Shown here: positions 26,957 through 35,337 of the stretch, one piece after another
How positions within the stretch are numbered: the first letter of the stretch is position 1
Layout: each line of letters starts with the position of its first letter
DNA from: Novosphingobium malaysiense
GTDB lineage: Bacteria; Pseudomonadota; Alphaproteobacteria; Sphingomonadales; Sphingomonadaceae
Length of the DNA: 64,000 nt
Assembly: GCF_000802225.1 (NCBI RefSeq)
Contig: NZ_JTDI01000001.1
Location: 992,001 to 1,056,000, forward strand
Direction of reading: 5' to 3'
Position numbers and translations under genes: made by a program
Notes under the pieces: generated by a model
Database searches by the model: none
What the model was told of the DNA's origin: nothing
What the model saw: only the letters and a program-made list of their open reading frames with translations

Positions 26957-28177
26957 GTGGCAAGCCTGCAGAGCCCCGCAGAAATCCCGCCCCATGTCCC
27001 ACCCGAGCTGGTCTGGGACCACGACTTCGTCGCGTATCTTGCCGAACTGGACGACCCCTACCGCGCCGGCGCCCGCCTTCATGACGGACCGCCCGTGATC
27101 TGGACCACCAATGCTTCGTTCGGGATGCCCTCGTGGATCTTTGTCAGCAACGATGCGGTGCAGGAAGGCTTTGCCAATGCCCGCAAGTTCTCGAGCCTGC
27201 GCGGGCCGTTGACGGCGGCCGTGATGAACCCCGCCTGGAAACTGCTGCCGGTGGAGGCGGATGCGCCCCAACACCAGCAATATCGTCAGGTTCTGCGCCC
27301 TTTCTTCACGCCCGAGGCAATGGAGCGGCGCTTCGGCCAGGTACAGCAACTGACGGATTCGCTGATCGACGGATTCATCGAGCGCGGCAGCTGCGAGTTC
27401 ATCGGTGAATTTGCCGCCATCCTGCCCAATGCCATCGTCGTTGCCATGCTGGGCATGCCCCGGGAGATGCTCGGCCAGTTCCTGGAATGGGAAGACACCG
27501 CGATCCACGGCACTTCGCATGCCGAGCAACTGGCCGCCGGCATCGCCATCCACGACTATCTGGCCGGCTACATAGACCAGCAGACGCGCAAGCCCACCAA
27601 CGACCTGATGCAGGCGATCATCAAGGGGCGGATCAACGACCGTGCGCTGACCGAGGCGGAAAAGCTCGGTCTGGTCTATCTGCTGTTCGTCGCCGGATTG
27701 GACACGGTCTTCGCGTCGATGGGGTGGATCATGAAGCATCTCGCGACCGATCGGGAGCTGCAGGACCGTTTGCGCAACAACCCGCAGGACATCCCGGCCG
27801 CGGTGGAGGAATTCACCAGGGCGTTCGGCGTCAGCGCCCCTTCGCGCATCGTCGCAGAGGATATCACCTTCCAGGGCGCACCGATGAAGAAGGGTGAGCA
27901 CATCCTGCTCCCGACCTATCTTGCCGGCCGCGATCCCCGCGCTTTCCCCGATCCGCACGTGATCGACATCGACCGCAAGCCGCGCCACGTGACCTTCGGG
28001 CTGGGTCCCCACGTCTGCCTGGGAATTCATCTCGCCAAACGCGAACTGCGGATCATGATCGAGACGTTCCTGGCGCGCATGAACGCCATCCGGATCGCGC
28101 CCGGTGGCCGCTGCGCCTTCCACACCAGCAACACGATTGGTCTCGATTGCCTGGACCTCGCATGGGATCCGGCCTGA
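26957..28177 (+). CDS. Cytochrome P450
   Basis: The second P450 of the locus has 406 residues. It shows VAGLDTVFASM for the I-helix, EFTR in VEEFTRAFGV for ExxR, and FGLGPHVCLG with the heme Cys. It starts at GTG 26957 with AAAGGA upstream. The N-terminus (PPHVPPELVWDHDF) closely parallels the first P450 (PPHVPAELAWDHSL), so they look like diverged paralogues of one family, perhaps for successive oxidations. Confidence 0.95.
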   Translation: MASLQSPAEIPPHVPPELVWDHDFVAYLAELDDPYRAGARLHDGPPVIWTTNASFGMPSWIFVSNDAVQEGFANARKFSSLRGPLTAAVMNPAWKLLPVEADAPQHQQYRQVLRPFFTPEAMERRFGQVQQLTDSLIDGFIERGSCEFIGEFAAILPNAIVVAMLGMPREMLGQFLEWEDTAIHGTSHAEQLAAGIAIHDYLAGYIDQQTRKPTNDLMQAIIKGRINDRALTEAEKLGLVYLLFVAGLDTVFASMGWIMKHLATDRELQDRLRNNPQDIPAAVEEFTRAFGVSAPSRIVAEDITFQGAPMKKGEHILLPTYLAGRDPRAFPDPHVIDIDRKPRHVTFGLGPHVCLGIHLAKRELRIMIETFLARMNAIRIAPGGRCAFHTSNTIGLDCLDLAWDPA

Positions 28178-28214
28178 GCGCCCGCGCCGGAACGACCGAA
28201 AAGGGAGGATATTC

Positions 28215-29126
28215 ATGAAAGTGCTCATTGTCGGTGGTGCCGGCTTCATCGGCAGCCATGTATCGCTGTTCTTCCATGATCTGGGGCACGACGTGACGAT
28301 CATGTCGCGCTCGCGTCCGGGAAACAGCTCCAGACTGCGCGAACTGTCCTTCATCGCAACCGACTACGTCAACGACGACTGCGGCGACGGACGGCTCGAA
28401 GGATTCGACTGGCTGGTTTTCTGTGCCGGCAACGATCTGGGCAACTTCCCGCGCGACGGCTCGATCTCGCAGGCCGACTACTTCGCAAAGGCCAACATCG
28501 AGGCGCTACCCCGATTTTTCGAACATGCCCAGCGCGCCGGCATCGGGCGGAGCGTCTACATGGGCAGCTTCTATTCCTTCGTTGCGCCGGAAAGCATAGA
28601 GACGATCCCCTACGTGCGTTCACGGCATCTTTCCGATGCAGCCGTCCGCGCGCTTTCTTCCCCCGACTTCAACGTCTGCAGCTGCGCGCTGCCCTGGATC
28701 GTGGGCTATACGCCGGGGCTGACGAACCCGCACTGGGAAGCTCTCGCCAAGGCCGCCGCAGGTATGATCGAATGGCCCGACTTCGTCCCCCCGGGCGGCG
28801 GCAACTTCATGACCTGCCGTTCCGTCGCCCAGGCGATGCTGGGCGGACTCGAACGCGGGGAGTCCGGCAAGTCCTACCTTATCGGCGACGTGAACCTGAC
28901 CTGGCAGGACTTCTATGGGCTGTGGTACGAAGCCGCCGGCAATCCGCGCAAGCTTGAGGTGCGCGACGAGGACCACCCGATTTTGTCGCGTGAGATCATC
29001 GCCTACATCGGCGGCAGGACTCCCGACTACGAGCCTCCAGCGGAGGAAACCGCCCTGCTCGGATACGAGCGCGGCGTCCTGTTCGACGAAGTCAGGGCCA
29101 GCTACACCTATTACAGCCAGCTTTAG
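28215..29126 (+). CDS. NAD-dependent epimerase/dehydratase-like extended SDR
   Basis: This 303-residue extended SDR has the Rossmann motif VGGAGFIGSH at the N-terminus and the CAGND turn. The catalytic Tyr region reads IPYVRSRHLSD, so the usual YxxxK has Arg in place of Lys. That substitution may weaken classical redox catalysis or mark a subfamily. GGGAGGA precedes the ATG. It follows the second P450 by 37 bases and probably ends the operon. The substrate could be a polyketide-like or terpenoid alcohol rather than a nucleotide sugar; this is inference from context. Confidence 0.8.
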   Translation: MKVLIVGGAGFIGSHVSLFFHDLGHDVTIMSRSRPGNSSRLRELSFIATDYVNDDCGDGRLEGFDWLVFCAGNDLGNFPRDGSISQADYFAKANIEALPRFFEHAQRAGIGRSVYMGSFYSFVAPESIETIPYVRSRHLSDAAVRALSSPDFNVCSCALPWIVGYTPGLTNPHWEALAKAAAGMIEWPDFVPPGGGNFMTCRSVAQAMLGGLERGESGKSYLIGDVNLTWQDFYGLWYEAAGNPRKLEVRDEDHPILSREIIAYIGGRTPDYEPPAEETALLGYERGVLFDEVRASYTYYSQL

Positions 29127-29212
29127 TCGCTTGCCCGGAGCCGACCGCTCTTGCCATGCGACGGGTTGTAGTGGCACCTTGCAGCGAACGATAATCATGC
29201 AGGAGAGGCGGC

Positions 29213-30154
29213 GTGGCCCGCCTCCCCGGGAGCGGCTTGCCAATGGGTGCAGAAGGGCTGGATTTTTCCTCGCCGGCAAACGCGCACCTGGCCGGCACGC
29301 CCATCCATTACGAAGCCGGCAGGCAACTCCGGCTCGGCTCGGCTATCGTTGAGCTGGGAACATTCGACTGGAAGCATCCTGTCGAGCTGATGATCGATCA
29401 CACCGACGACGTCTTCGCCTTCAATCTCGCTCTTTCTCCCAGGCCGCCGCGCGCACGCATATCCACGCCGGGGTGCCCACAACGCAGAGCCATGGAGACG
29501 ATCGGTCGTGTCCTCCTGATCTATCCCGCGTCGACATTCCGCCTGAGCGTGCCGGCCGGACACGTGCGTTCCCTCTATTGCGGCATTGATCGCGCAAGTC
29601 TCATCCGAATGGTTGGCAATTCGACGTATCTCGACAGCGCGCACGAGGGCCTCCAGACAAAACTCGATGCACTGGCGGTCGAGTTGCTGCTCAACCGCAT
29701 CTATGACGAACTGCGCGATGCCCGCTTCGGTTTCGAAAAGGCGGTGGACGCTTACGCAACCGCCCTGTGCGTGGAACTTGCCCGCGGGATCAGGGCGCTG
29801 GCCGCAGAACCGGAGGGGCGTCGCAAGGGTGGACTCGCTCCCGGGCGCCTGCGCCTGATAGAAGAGCGTATCCGTGCAGATGGCCCCGCCCCTCGCTTGC
29901 CGGAACTCGCAGAAATCTGCGGCCTGACGGTCCGCCAGCTGAGCCGCGCCTTCAAACAGGAGACCGGGCGAACGCTCGGCAAGTACATCGACGAAGTCGT
30001 CGTGGACCGCGGGTCCCGGTTGCTTCTCGAAACCGACTGTCCCGTCGCCGAAATCGCGGCCATGCTGGGATTTTCGACGACAGCGAGCTTCTCTTTCGCT
30101 TTTCGCCGAGCAACCGGCATGCGCCCGAGCGAACTGAGGCGGCGCACCGGTTAG
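29213..30154 (+). CDS. AraC-family transcriptional regulator
   Basis: The 313-residue protein ends in a two-HTH AraC domain: LPELAEICGLTVRQLSRAFK for the first helix pair and CPVAEIAAMLGFSTTASFSF with FRRATGMRPSELRR for the second. The N-terminal half is a ligand-binding region without a clear family. A GTG at 29213 preceded by AGGAGAGG is the likely start. It lies between the P450 operon and the TonB receptor and likely activates both; candidate sites are at 26325-26341 and 30177-30193. Confidence 0.9.
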   Translation: MARLPGSGLPMGAEGLDFSSPANAHLAGTPIHYEAGRQLRLGSAIVELGTFDWKHPVELMIDHTDDVFAFNLALSPRPPRARISTPGCPQRRAMETIGRVLLIYPASTFRLSVPAGHVRSLYCGIDRASLIRMVGNSTYLDSAHEGLQTKLDALAVELLLNRIYDELRDARFGFEKAVDAYATALCVELARGIRALAAEPEGRRKGGLAPGRLRLIEERIRADGPAPRLPELAEICGLTVRQLSRAFKQETGRTLGKYIDEVVVDRGSRLLLETDCPVAEIAAMLGFSTTASFSFAFRRATGMRPSELRRRTG

Positions 30155-30176
30155 GCAAGAAAATCCGCCCGGTTCA

Positions 30177-30193
30177 CAATTTCGGACAAAATC
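30177..30193. promoter_or_regulatory. Repeated regulatory sequence, copy 2 (AraC site candidate)
   Basis: CAATTTCGGACAAAATC matches 26325-26341 at 15 of 17 positions and lies 23 bases beyond the AraC stop, 157 bases upstream of the TonB receptor. Both copies are followed by an open intergenic stretch before a plus-strand gene of the same locus. Confidence 0.5.
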
Positions 30194-30277
30194 AGCGCTC
30201 TTCCCTTGCTTTGGCACGGGCCCGGTCGCCCTATCGGCAATTCCTGTAATGCTTCCTGATGCTTCGACAAAACCTGC

Positions 30278-30305
30278 TTGACACAGGGACTTTGCAAGAC
30301 AAAGT
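30278..30305 (+). promoter_or_regulatory. -35-like TTGACA with inverted repeat (copy 2 of CTTTG-N5-CAAAG)
   Basis: A consensus-like TTGACA stands at 30278-30283. ACTTTG and CAAAGT form perfect 6-base arms around CAAGA at 30289-30305, inside the expected spacer and -10 zone; no good -10 hexamer is seen. A protein bound here would block or remodel RNA polymerase at the TonB receptor promoter. The core matches 24971-24989. Confidence 0.5.
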
Positions 30306-30349
30306 GTCTGTGTCAGCTATCCATTGATAAGTGGGAGTGAGGGGAGGTC

Positions 30350-32842
30350 ATGAAAAGCACACACCTTTGCGCCGCCACGGCGCTTTCGACGATTATGCTG
30401 TCTGCCGTAACCACGCCGGCATTGGCGCAGGACAGCCAGGACTCCACAGCCACCGTGGCCTCCGCGCCGGGTGAGATCATAGTCACCGCGCGGCGTTCCG
30501 AAGAACGCCTGCAGGATGTGCCGATCTCGATCACCGTCCTAGACCAGGAGACGCTGACCAAGCGAAATGTCGTGAGTACGGCAGACCTTGGCAACTACGT
30601 GCCCTCGCTGAGCGTCAACCAGCAGTTCGGTCCGGAAAAGGCGAGCTTCGTCATCCGCGGTTTCACGCAGTCCTATCACACCGCTCCGACCGTCGGCGTC
30701 TATTTTGCCGACGTCATCGCGCCCAGGGCGAACGGTCCCACCACGTCGGGCAACGGCGCCGGTGTCGGCAGCATGTTCGACCTCGAAAACGTGCAGGTTC
30801 TCAAGGGGCCGCAGGGCACGCTGTTCGGACGCAACACCACGGGTGGCGCAATCCTGCTCGTGCCGACCAAGCCGCGCGACCGGCTCGAGGGATACGTCCA
30901 GACATCGCTCGGCAAGTATGACCTGCGCCGGGTCGAAGCCGTTCTGAACGTGCCGCTCAGCGACACCTTCCGGGTGCGACTGGGCGTCGATCGCAACAAG
31001 CGCGACGGCTATATCACCAATCACAGCGGCGTCGGTCCCGATCATTATCGCGACACCGACTATATCGCCGCACGCCTGAGCGTCGTGGCCGATCTTACGC
31101 CCGATCTCGAGAACTACACGATCTTCAGCTACAGCCGCTCCAACACCAATGGCGACGTTCCCAAGATCACGGTCTGCAACGAGGCCGGCGCGGGAGCCTT
31201 CCTGCAGGGAGACCAGACTCAGATACTCGCCTTCCTGGGATGTGCCCAGGTCGCCCGGCAGGAAGCGCGCGGGGACGGCTACTGGGACGTCGAGAGCAAC
31301 TTCGCCTATCCTCGCCAGCGCATCAAGCAATGGCAGGTCATCAACACCACGACCTGGCAGGCCAGCGATACGCTGACCGTGAAGAACATCGCCTCCTACG
31401 CGGAATACCAGGAAGACGCCGCCTTTCACCTGTGGGGCGACAACTTCATCTTTCCCCAAGGTTTCCCGGGCGCGGGAATGCTGTTCACCAATGCCATCAC
31501 GCTGGTGGGGGGAAGACTGGGCCACACCACGGATCAATCGACCTTTACCGAAGAATTCCAGCTGCAGGGCCGGACGCTCGATGGCCGCCTGAACTGGCAG
31601 GCCGGTGCCTACCTTGAAATCAGCAAGCCGCTGGGCTGGAACAGCCAGCTCATCGACATTTTCGCAACCTGCTCGGACATCGCCAATGTCGTGTGCACCA
31701 ATCCACTCGGCATCGGTCAGATTTCCGATGACAGCACCAAGGACTACTTCAACAACAAGGGCCTCTACGCGCAGGCTACCTACAAGCTGACGGACCAGCT
31801 CAGCTTCACCGGCGGCTTCCGTTACACGATGGACCGTCAACGCGACCTGGCCGAGCGTCTCAGCATCATCGAAGCGGTGCCCGGCAGCGGATACTGGGTC
31901 TCGGTCTGCCAGCCGACAGTCGACCCCGCCACCGGCGACCTTACCAATTCGGGCGTCGTGACCGATCCCACCGTTTGCGACGTTACCCGGAAGATCAAGT
32001 CGAACCGGCCCACCTGGACCATGGATCTCGAGTACCGCCCGAACAACGACATGATGCTCTATGCCAAATGGTCGCGCGGCTACCGCATGGGGTCCATTAC
32101 CTCGAACAGCATCGGATTTGAAACCGTCGGACCGGAAAAGGTCGATACGTACGAAATCGGCGCCAAGACCAGTTTCCGTGGTGCAATGCCCGGCTATTTC
32201 AACGTGACGGCGTTCTACAACGATTTCCGCGACCAGCAGTTGACCACCAACACCGTGGTCGCCCAGGAATACCTCAACAGGATTCCTCCGGCCTCTCCGA
32301 ACGTCAATGCCGGCAAGTCGCGAATGTGGGGCATCGAGGCCGATGCGTCGATCCGGCCTTTCGAAGGCCTGCAGCTCAACGTGGCCTATACCTACCTCAA
32401 CACCAAGTTGCAGGAATTCACGCCGCCGCCGGTACCGGTCTATTATTCGGCGGTCTATTCGGCCACCGACGTGGGAGGTCCCCTTCCGCTGTCGCCCAAG
32501 AACCGCGTGACGGTATCGGGAAATTATACGCTCCCGCTTGACGACAGCATCGGCAGGATTTCGTTTGGCGCGACTTACGTCCACACGGACAAGAATCAGG
32601 CAACGTCGCCTGAGGCCACGCCGGTGTACATGATCAAGGCATCGGATCTGCTCAATCTAAACGCCAGCTGGGATTCCGTCATGAACTCGAACTTCGATCT
32701 GTCCTTCTTCATGACCAATGTCACGAACGAAGCCCGGATCGTCTTTCCGTCACAGGCCTATCACCAGATCGGAATAGACGGCGGACACGTGAACGAACCG
32801 CGCATGTGGGGCGTGCGGCTCAAATACCACTTCGGCGACTGA
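30350..32842 (+). CDS. TonB-dependent outer-membrane receptor
   Basis: The 830-residue protein has a signal peptide ending TPALA, a TonB box-like EIIVTARR, a plug domain (LQDVPISITVLDQETL; VLKGPQGTLFGRNTTGGAIL) and a large barrel ending LKYHFGD. It lacks an STN domain, so it transports without FecR signalling. This type is greatly expanded in sphingomonads and often takes up hydrophobic or plant-derived compounds. It ends the P450 locus and shares two operator-like motifs with its promoters, so it is the likely uptake port for the P450 substrate. Confidence 0.93.
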   Translation: MKSTHLCAATALSTIMLSAVTTPALAQDSQDSTATVASAPGEIIVTARRSEERLQDVPISITVLDQETLTKRNVVSTADLGNYVPSLSVNQQFGPEKASFVIRGFTQSYHTAPTVGVYFADVIAPRANGPTTSGNGAGVGSMFDLENVQVLKGPQGTLFGRNTTGGAILLVPTKPRDRLEGYVQTSLGKYDLRRVEAVLNVPLSDTFRVRLGVDRNKRDGYITNHSGVGPDHYRDTDYIAARLSVVADLTPDLENYTIFSYSRSNTNGDVPKITVCNEAGAGAFLQGDQTQILAFLGCAQVARQEARGDGYWDVESNFAYPRQRIKQWQVINTTTWQASDTLTVKNIASYAEYQEDAAFHLWGDNFIFPQGFPGAGMLFTNAITLVGGRLGHTTDQSTFTEEFQLQGRTLDGRLNWQAGAYLEISKPLGWNSQLIDIFATCSDIANVVCTNPLGIGQISDDSTKDYFNNKGLYAQATYKLTDQLSFTGGFRYTMDRQRDLAERLSIIEAVPGSGYWVSVCQPTVDPATGDLTNSGVVTDPTVCDVTRKIKSNRPTWTMDLEYRPNNDMMLYAKWSRGYRMGSITSNSIGFETVGPEKVDTYEIGAKTSFRGAMPGYFNVTAFYNDFRDQQLTTNTVVAQEYLNRIPPASPNVNAGKSRMWGIEADASIRPFEGLQLNVAYTYLNTKLQEFTPPPVPVYYSAVYSATDVGGPLPLSPKNRVTVSGNYTLPLDDSIGRISFGATYVHTDKNQATSPEATPVYMIKASDLLNLNASWDSVMNSNFDLSFFMTNVTNEARIVFPSQAYHQIGIDGGHVNEPRMWGVRLKYHFGD

Positions 32843-32878
32843 GCCCCGTCAGAGGCGAGAAAAGCGAAGATCTCTTGC

Positions 32879-32907
32879 GCAGGCCGGGCTCTTGCAGTCC
32901 GGCCTGC
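32879..32907. terminator. Hairpin terminator between convergent TonB receptor and hypE
   Basis: GCAGGCCGG and CCGGCCTGC form a perfect 9-bp stem with an 11-base loop, 36 bases after the TonB receptor stop. The hydrogenase operon ends on the other strand 38 bases further. No T-run follows, so intrinsic strength is uncertain. Confidence 0.5.
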
Positions 32908-32945
32908 AGTCTTCGTGAGGGTATCGACCTCTGGCCGCCCCAAGT

Positions 32946-33995
32946 TCAGCAGATGCGCGGAAGCTGTTCGCCCGCGATCCTGTCTAGCGCGTAGCTGCCG
33001 CCCATCGTCTTCAGGGCGACGCTTCCGGTTGTCCCGCCCGACCGGACCGAGCCGATGACAGTGGCGGCGCCGTCGAACTCACCCAGAATGGAAAGGGCAT
33101 GCCCTGCATCGCCTTCGGGCACGATGGCAGCGAACCGCCCTTCGTTCGCGACGTAGAGCGGATCGATCCCCAGGATCTCGCAGGCGCCGCGAACGGGGGC
33201 TGAAACGGGAATGGCCGAGGCTTCCAGTTCCATCCCGACGCCCGCGCTTTCGACAATCTCGATAAGGGCCGTCGCCAGCCCGCCACGGGTCAGGTCGCGA
33301 AGGCAATGGAGGTTCACGCCTTCCTCCAGCAGCCGCAGGACCGGTGCCGCAACCGGAGCGCAATCGCTGACGATCGGCGGCTCGAAACCGAGGTTCTCGC
33401 GCGCCGCCATTACCGCCATCCCGTGCCTGCCAAGGTCTCCGCTGACGATCACGACGTCGTCCGGCTGCACCTGTCGGGGGGAAATCGGCTGCAAGGCAAC
33501 CACTGCGCCGATGCCCGAGGTGTTGATGTAGAGCCCGTCGCCATGACCGCGCTCGACCACTTTGGTATCGCCGGTGACGAGGCGCACACCCGCAGCCTGC
33601 GCAGCATCGCGCATCGACCCGACGATGCGGCGCAGGTCTTCGACAGGAAACCCCTCCTCGATCACGAACCCGGCACTCAGCCAAAGCGGTCGCGCACCGC
33701 ACATCGCGAGATCGTTGACCGTACCGTTCACGGCCAGCGAGCCGATGTCGCCGCCGGGAAAGACCAGCGGCCGGACGACATAGCTGTCCGTCGTAAAAGC
33801 GATCTGCGCACCGGGAACGTCGATCAGTGCGCCGTCGTGCGTGAAGTCCTCGGGCGACTGTGCGAAGGCGGGCCGGAAGACCTCTTCGATCAGGCGATGG
33901 GTCAGCAGTCCCCCGCTGCCGTGGGCAAGCTCGATCCGTTCATTGCCGTGGTCGGGCACCGGACATTGCAGCGTGAACCCCAGGGTCTCGGTCAT
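32946..33995 (-). CDS. hypE: Hydrogenase maturation protein HypE
   Basis: HypE dehydrates the thiocarbamate on its C-terminal Cys to thiocyanate, the source of the CN ligands of the [NiFe] centre. The 349-residue protein ends in the diagnostic PRIC. AHGSGG near the start, TTDSYVV and [16 protein letters not shown] mark the PurM-like ATP-binding fold. It is the last gene of the operon and overlaps the hypD stop by four bases. Confidence 0.96.
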   Translation of the reverse strand: MTETLGFTLQCPVPDHGNERIELAHGSGGLLTHRLIEEVFRPAFAQSPEDFTHDGALIDVPGAQIAFTTDSYVVRPLVFPGGDIGSLAVNGTVNDLAMCGARPLWLSAGFVIEEGFPVEDLRRIVGSMRDAAQAAGVRLVTGDTKVVERGHGDGLYINTSGIGAVVALQPISPRQVQPDDVVIVSGDLGRHGMAVMAARENLGFEPPIVSDCAPVAAPVLRLLEEGVNLHCLRDLTRGGLATALIEIVESAGVGMELEASAIPVSAPVRGACEILGIDPLYVANEGRFAAIVPEGDAGHALSILGEFDGAATVIGSVRSGGTTGSVALKTMGGSYALDRIAGEQLPRIC

Positions 33996-35101
33996 GCCAC
34001 TGCTTCCCGAACCCTCGCCTGACGACGGTAGCGGTAGTAGGCCGCGCAGGCGCCTTCGGAGGAGACCATCGTCGCGCCGAGCGGATGCTCGGGTGTGCAG
34101 GCCGCGCCGAAGGCCGGGCAGTCGCATGGCTTGCGGACGCCGCGCAGAACTTCGCCGCTGATGCAGGCGCTTTCGCTCTCAGCGCCAACCGCGATCGCGG
34201 GAAAGCGCTCTAACGCATCGAAATGGGCATAGGGCGGCCGCAAGCCCAGACCGCTCGCCGCGATCCGCCCCATGCCGCGCCACTCCTGCGACTGGACCGC
34301 AAAGACCCGCTCCACCGCCGCGCGCGCAGCAGGGTTGCCGGCAGGACGGACCGAGCGGCTGTACTGGTTCTCGACCTCGCAGCGCCCCTCTTCGAGCTGC
34401 CGGAGGCACATGTAGAGGCCCTGCATCAGGTCGAGCGGTTCGAACCCGGTGACGACAATGGGAATGCGATAGCGCTGCGCGATGGGTGGATAGTCCTCGT
34501 ATCCGACCACCGTGCAGACATGACCGGCCGCAAGAAAGCCGTCCACGTCGGAGGCGGGATCGCCCAGCAGCGCTTCCATGGCTGGCGGCACCAGAACATG
34601 GCTGACCAATAGCGAGAAGTTCGTCAGCCCCTTCTGCTCCGCTTGCAACACAGCCATCGCCGTGGCCGGAGCCGTCGTCTCGAACCCGATGGCGAAGAAC
34701 ACCACCTCGCGCTCGGGATTGTTCCGCGCGATGTCGAGCGCATCGAGCGGCGAATAGACCATGTGCACATCCGCGCCCCGGGCCTTGGCAGCAAGCAGAC
34801 TGCCTTCGTTGCCCGGCACCCGCAGCATGTCGCCGAACGAGCACAGGATCGCCTCGGGACGACTGGAGATGGCAATCGCCGCATCGATCATGCCCGGCAG
34901 AGTCACGCAGACCGGGCAGCCGGGGCCGTGGAGCAGGGTTACGCCCTCGGGGAGCAGGCGATCGATCCCGTGACGGACGATGGAATGGGTCTGCCCGCCG
35001 CAGATCTCCATGATCGACCACGGCCGCGTCACGGTCCGGGCAATCGCCTCGGCATAGCGATGCGCGTCGGCGGCATCGCGGTATTCGTCGACATGCTTCA
35101 C
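33992..35101 (-). CDS. hypD: Hydrogenase maturation protein HypD
   Basis: The 369-residue HypD assembles Fe(CN)2CO with HypC. It holds the catalytic motif GPGCPVCVT, the ICGGQTHS segment, [10 protein letters not shown] and the C-terminal cysteines that bind the [4Fe-4S] cluster ([18 protein letters not shown] with upstream CISGEVLRG). Length matches the family (about 370). It overlaps both hypC and hypE, so the Fe-ligand machinery is translated as a unit. Confidence 0.97.
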   Translation of the reverse strand: MKHVDEYRDAADAHRYAEAIARTVTRPWSIMEICGGQTHSIVRHGIDRLLPEGVTLLHGPGCPVCVTLPGMIDAAIAISSRPEAILCSFGDMLRVPGNEGSLLAAKARGADVHMVYSPLDALDIARNNPEREVVFFAIGFETTAPATAMAVLQAEQKGLTNFSLLVSHVLVPPAMEALLGDPASDVDGFLAAGHVCTVVGYEDYPPIAQRYRIPIVVTGFEPLDLMQGLYMCLRQLEEGRCEVENQYSRSVRPAGNPAARAAVERVFAVQSQEWRGMGRIAASGLGLRPPYAHFDALERFPAIAVGAESESACISGEVLRGVRKPCDCPAFGAACTPEHPLGATMVSSEGACAAYYRYRRQARVREAVA

Positions 35102-35337
35102 CGGGCGCTCTCCGACGGGATCTCATCGAGCAGCGCCAGGGTACGCTGCGCTTCGGCCTCGTCGATCACGGCAATGGCGAAACCGGCGTGGACCAGCACA
35201 TAGGCGCCGGGCTCTGCTTCCGGGACATAGGCCAGGTTCACCCGCCGCACGACACCGGCAAAGGCAACGCGTCCCTTGCGGGTGAGCGGATCGTCGCCCT
35301 CGATTTCCAACAGCTCGCCGGGAACTGCAAGGCACAT
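35098..35337 (-). CDS. hypC: Hydrogenase assembly chaperone HypC
   Basis: The 79-residue chaperone carries the essential MCLAVPG N-terminus, whose Cys2 holds the iron, and the conserved VHAGFAI segment with His. It shuttles Fe(CN)2CO from HypD to the large subunit. A single copy is present, overlapping hypF upstream and hypD downstream. Confidence 0.96.
   Translation of the reverse strand: MCLAVPGELLEIEGDDPLTRKGRVAFAGVVRRVNLAYVPEAEPGAYVLVHAGFAIAVIDEAEAQRTLALLDEIPSESAR

Noticed and set aside
29172..29182. TGGCAC followed by TTGC, sigma-54-like
   Set aside because: Only one base separates the two elements; the sigma-54 consensus needs about five.
30539..32584. A 681-codon open frame antisense to the TonB receptor
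   Set aside because: High-GC third-position bias opens long antisense frames. The composition is Arg/Val/Gly/His-rich with no domain pattern, while the plus-strand receptor has full signatures.
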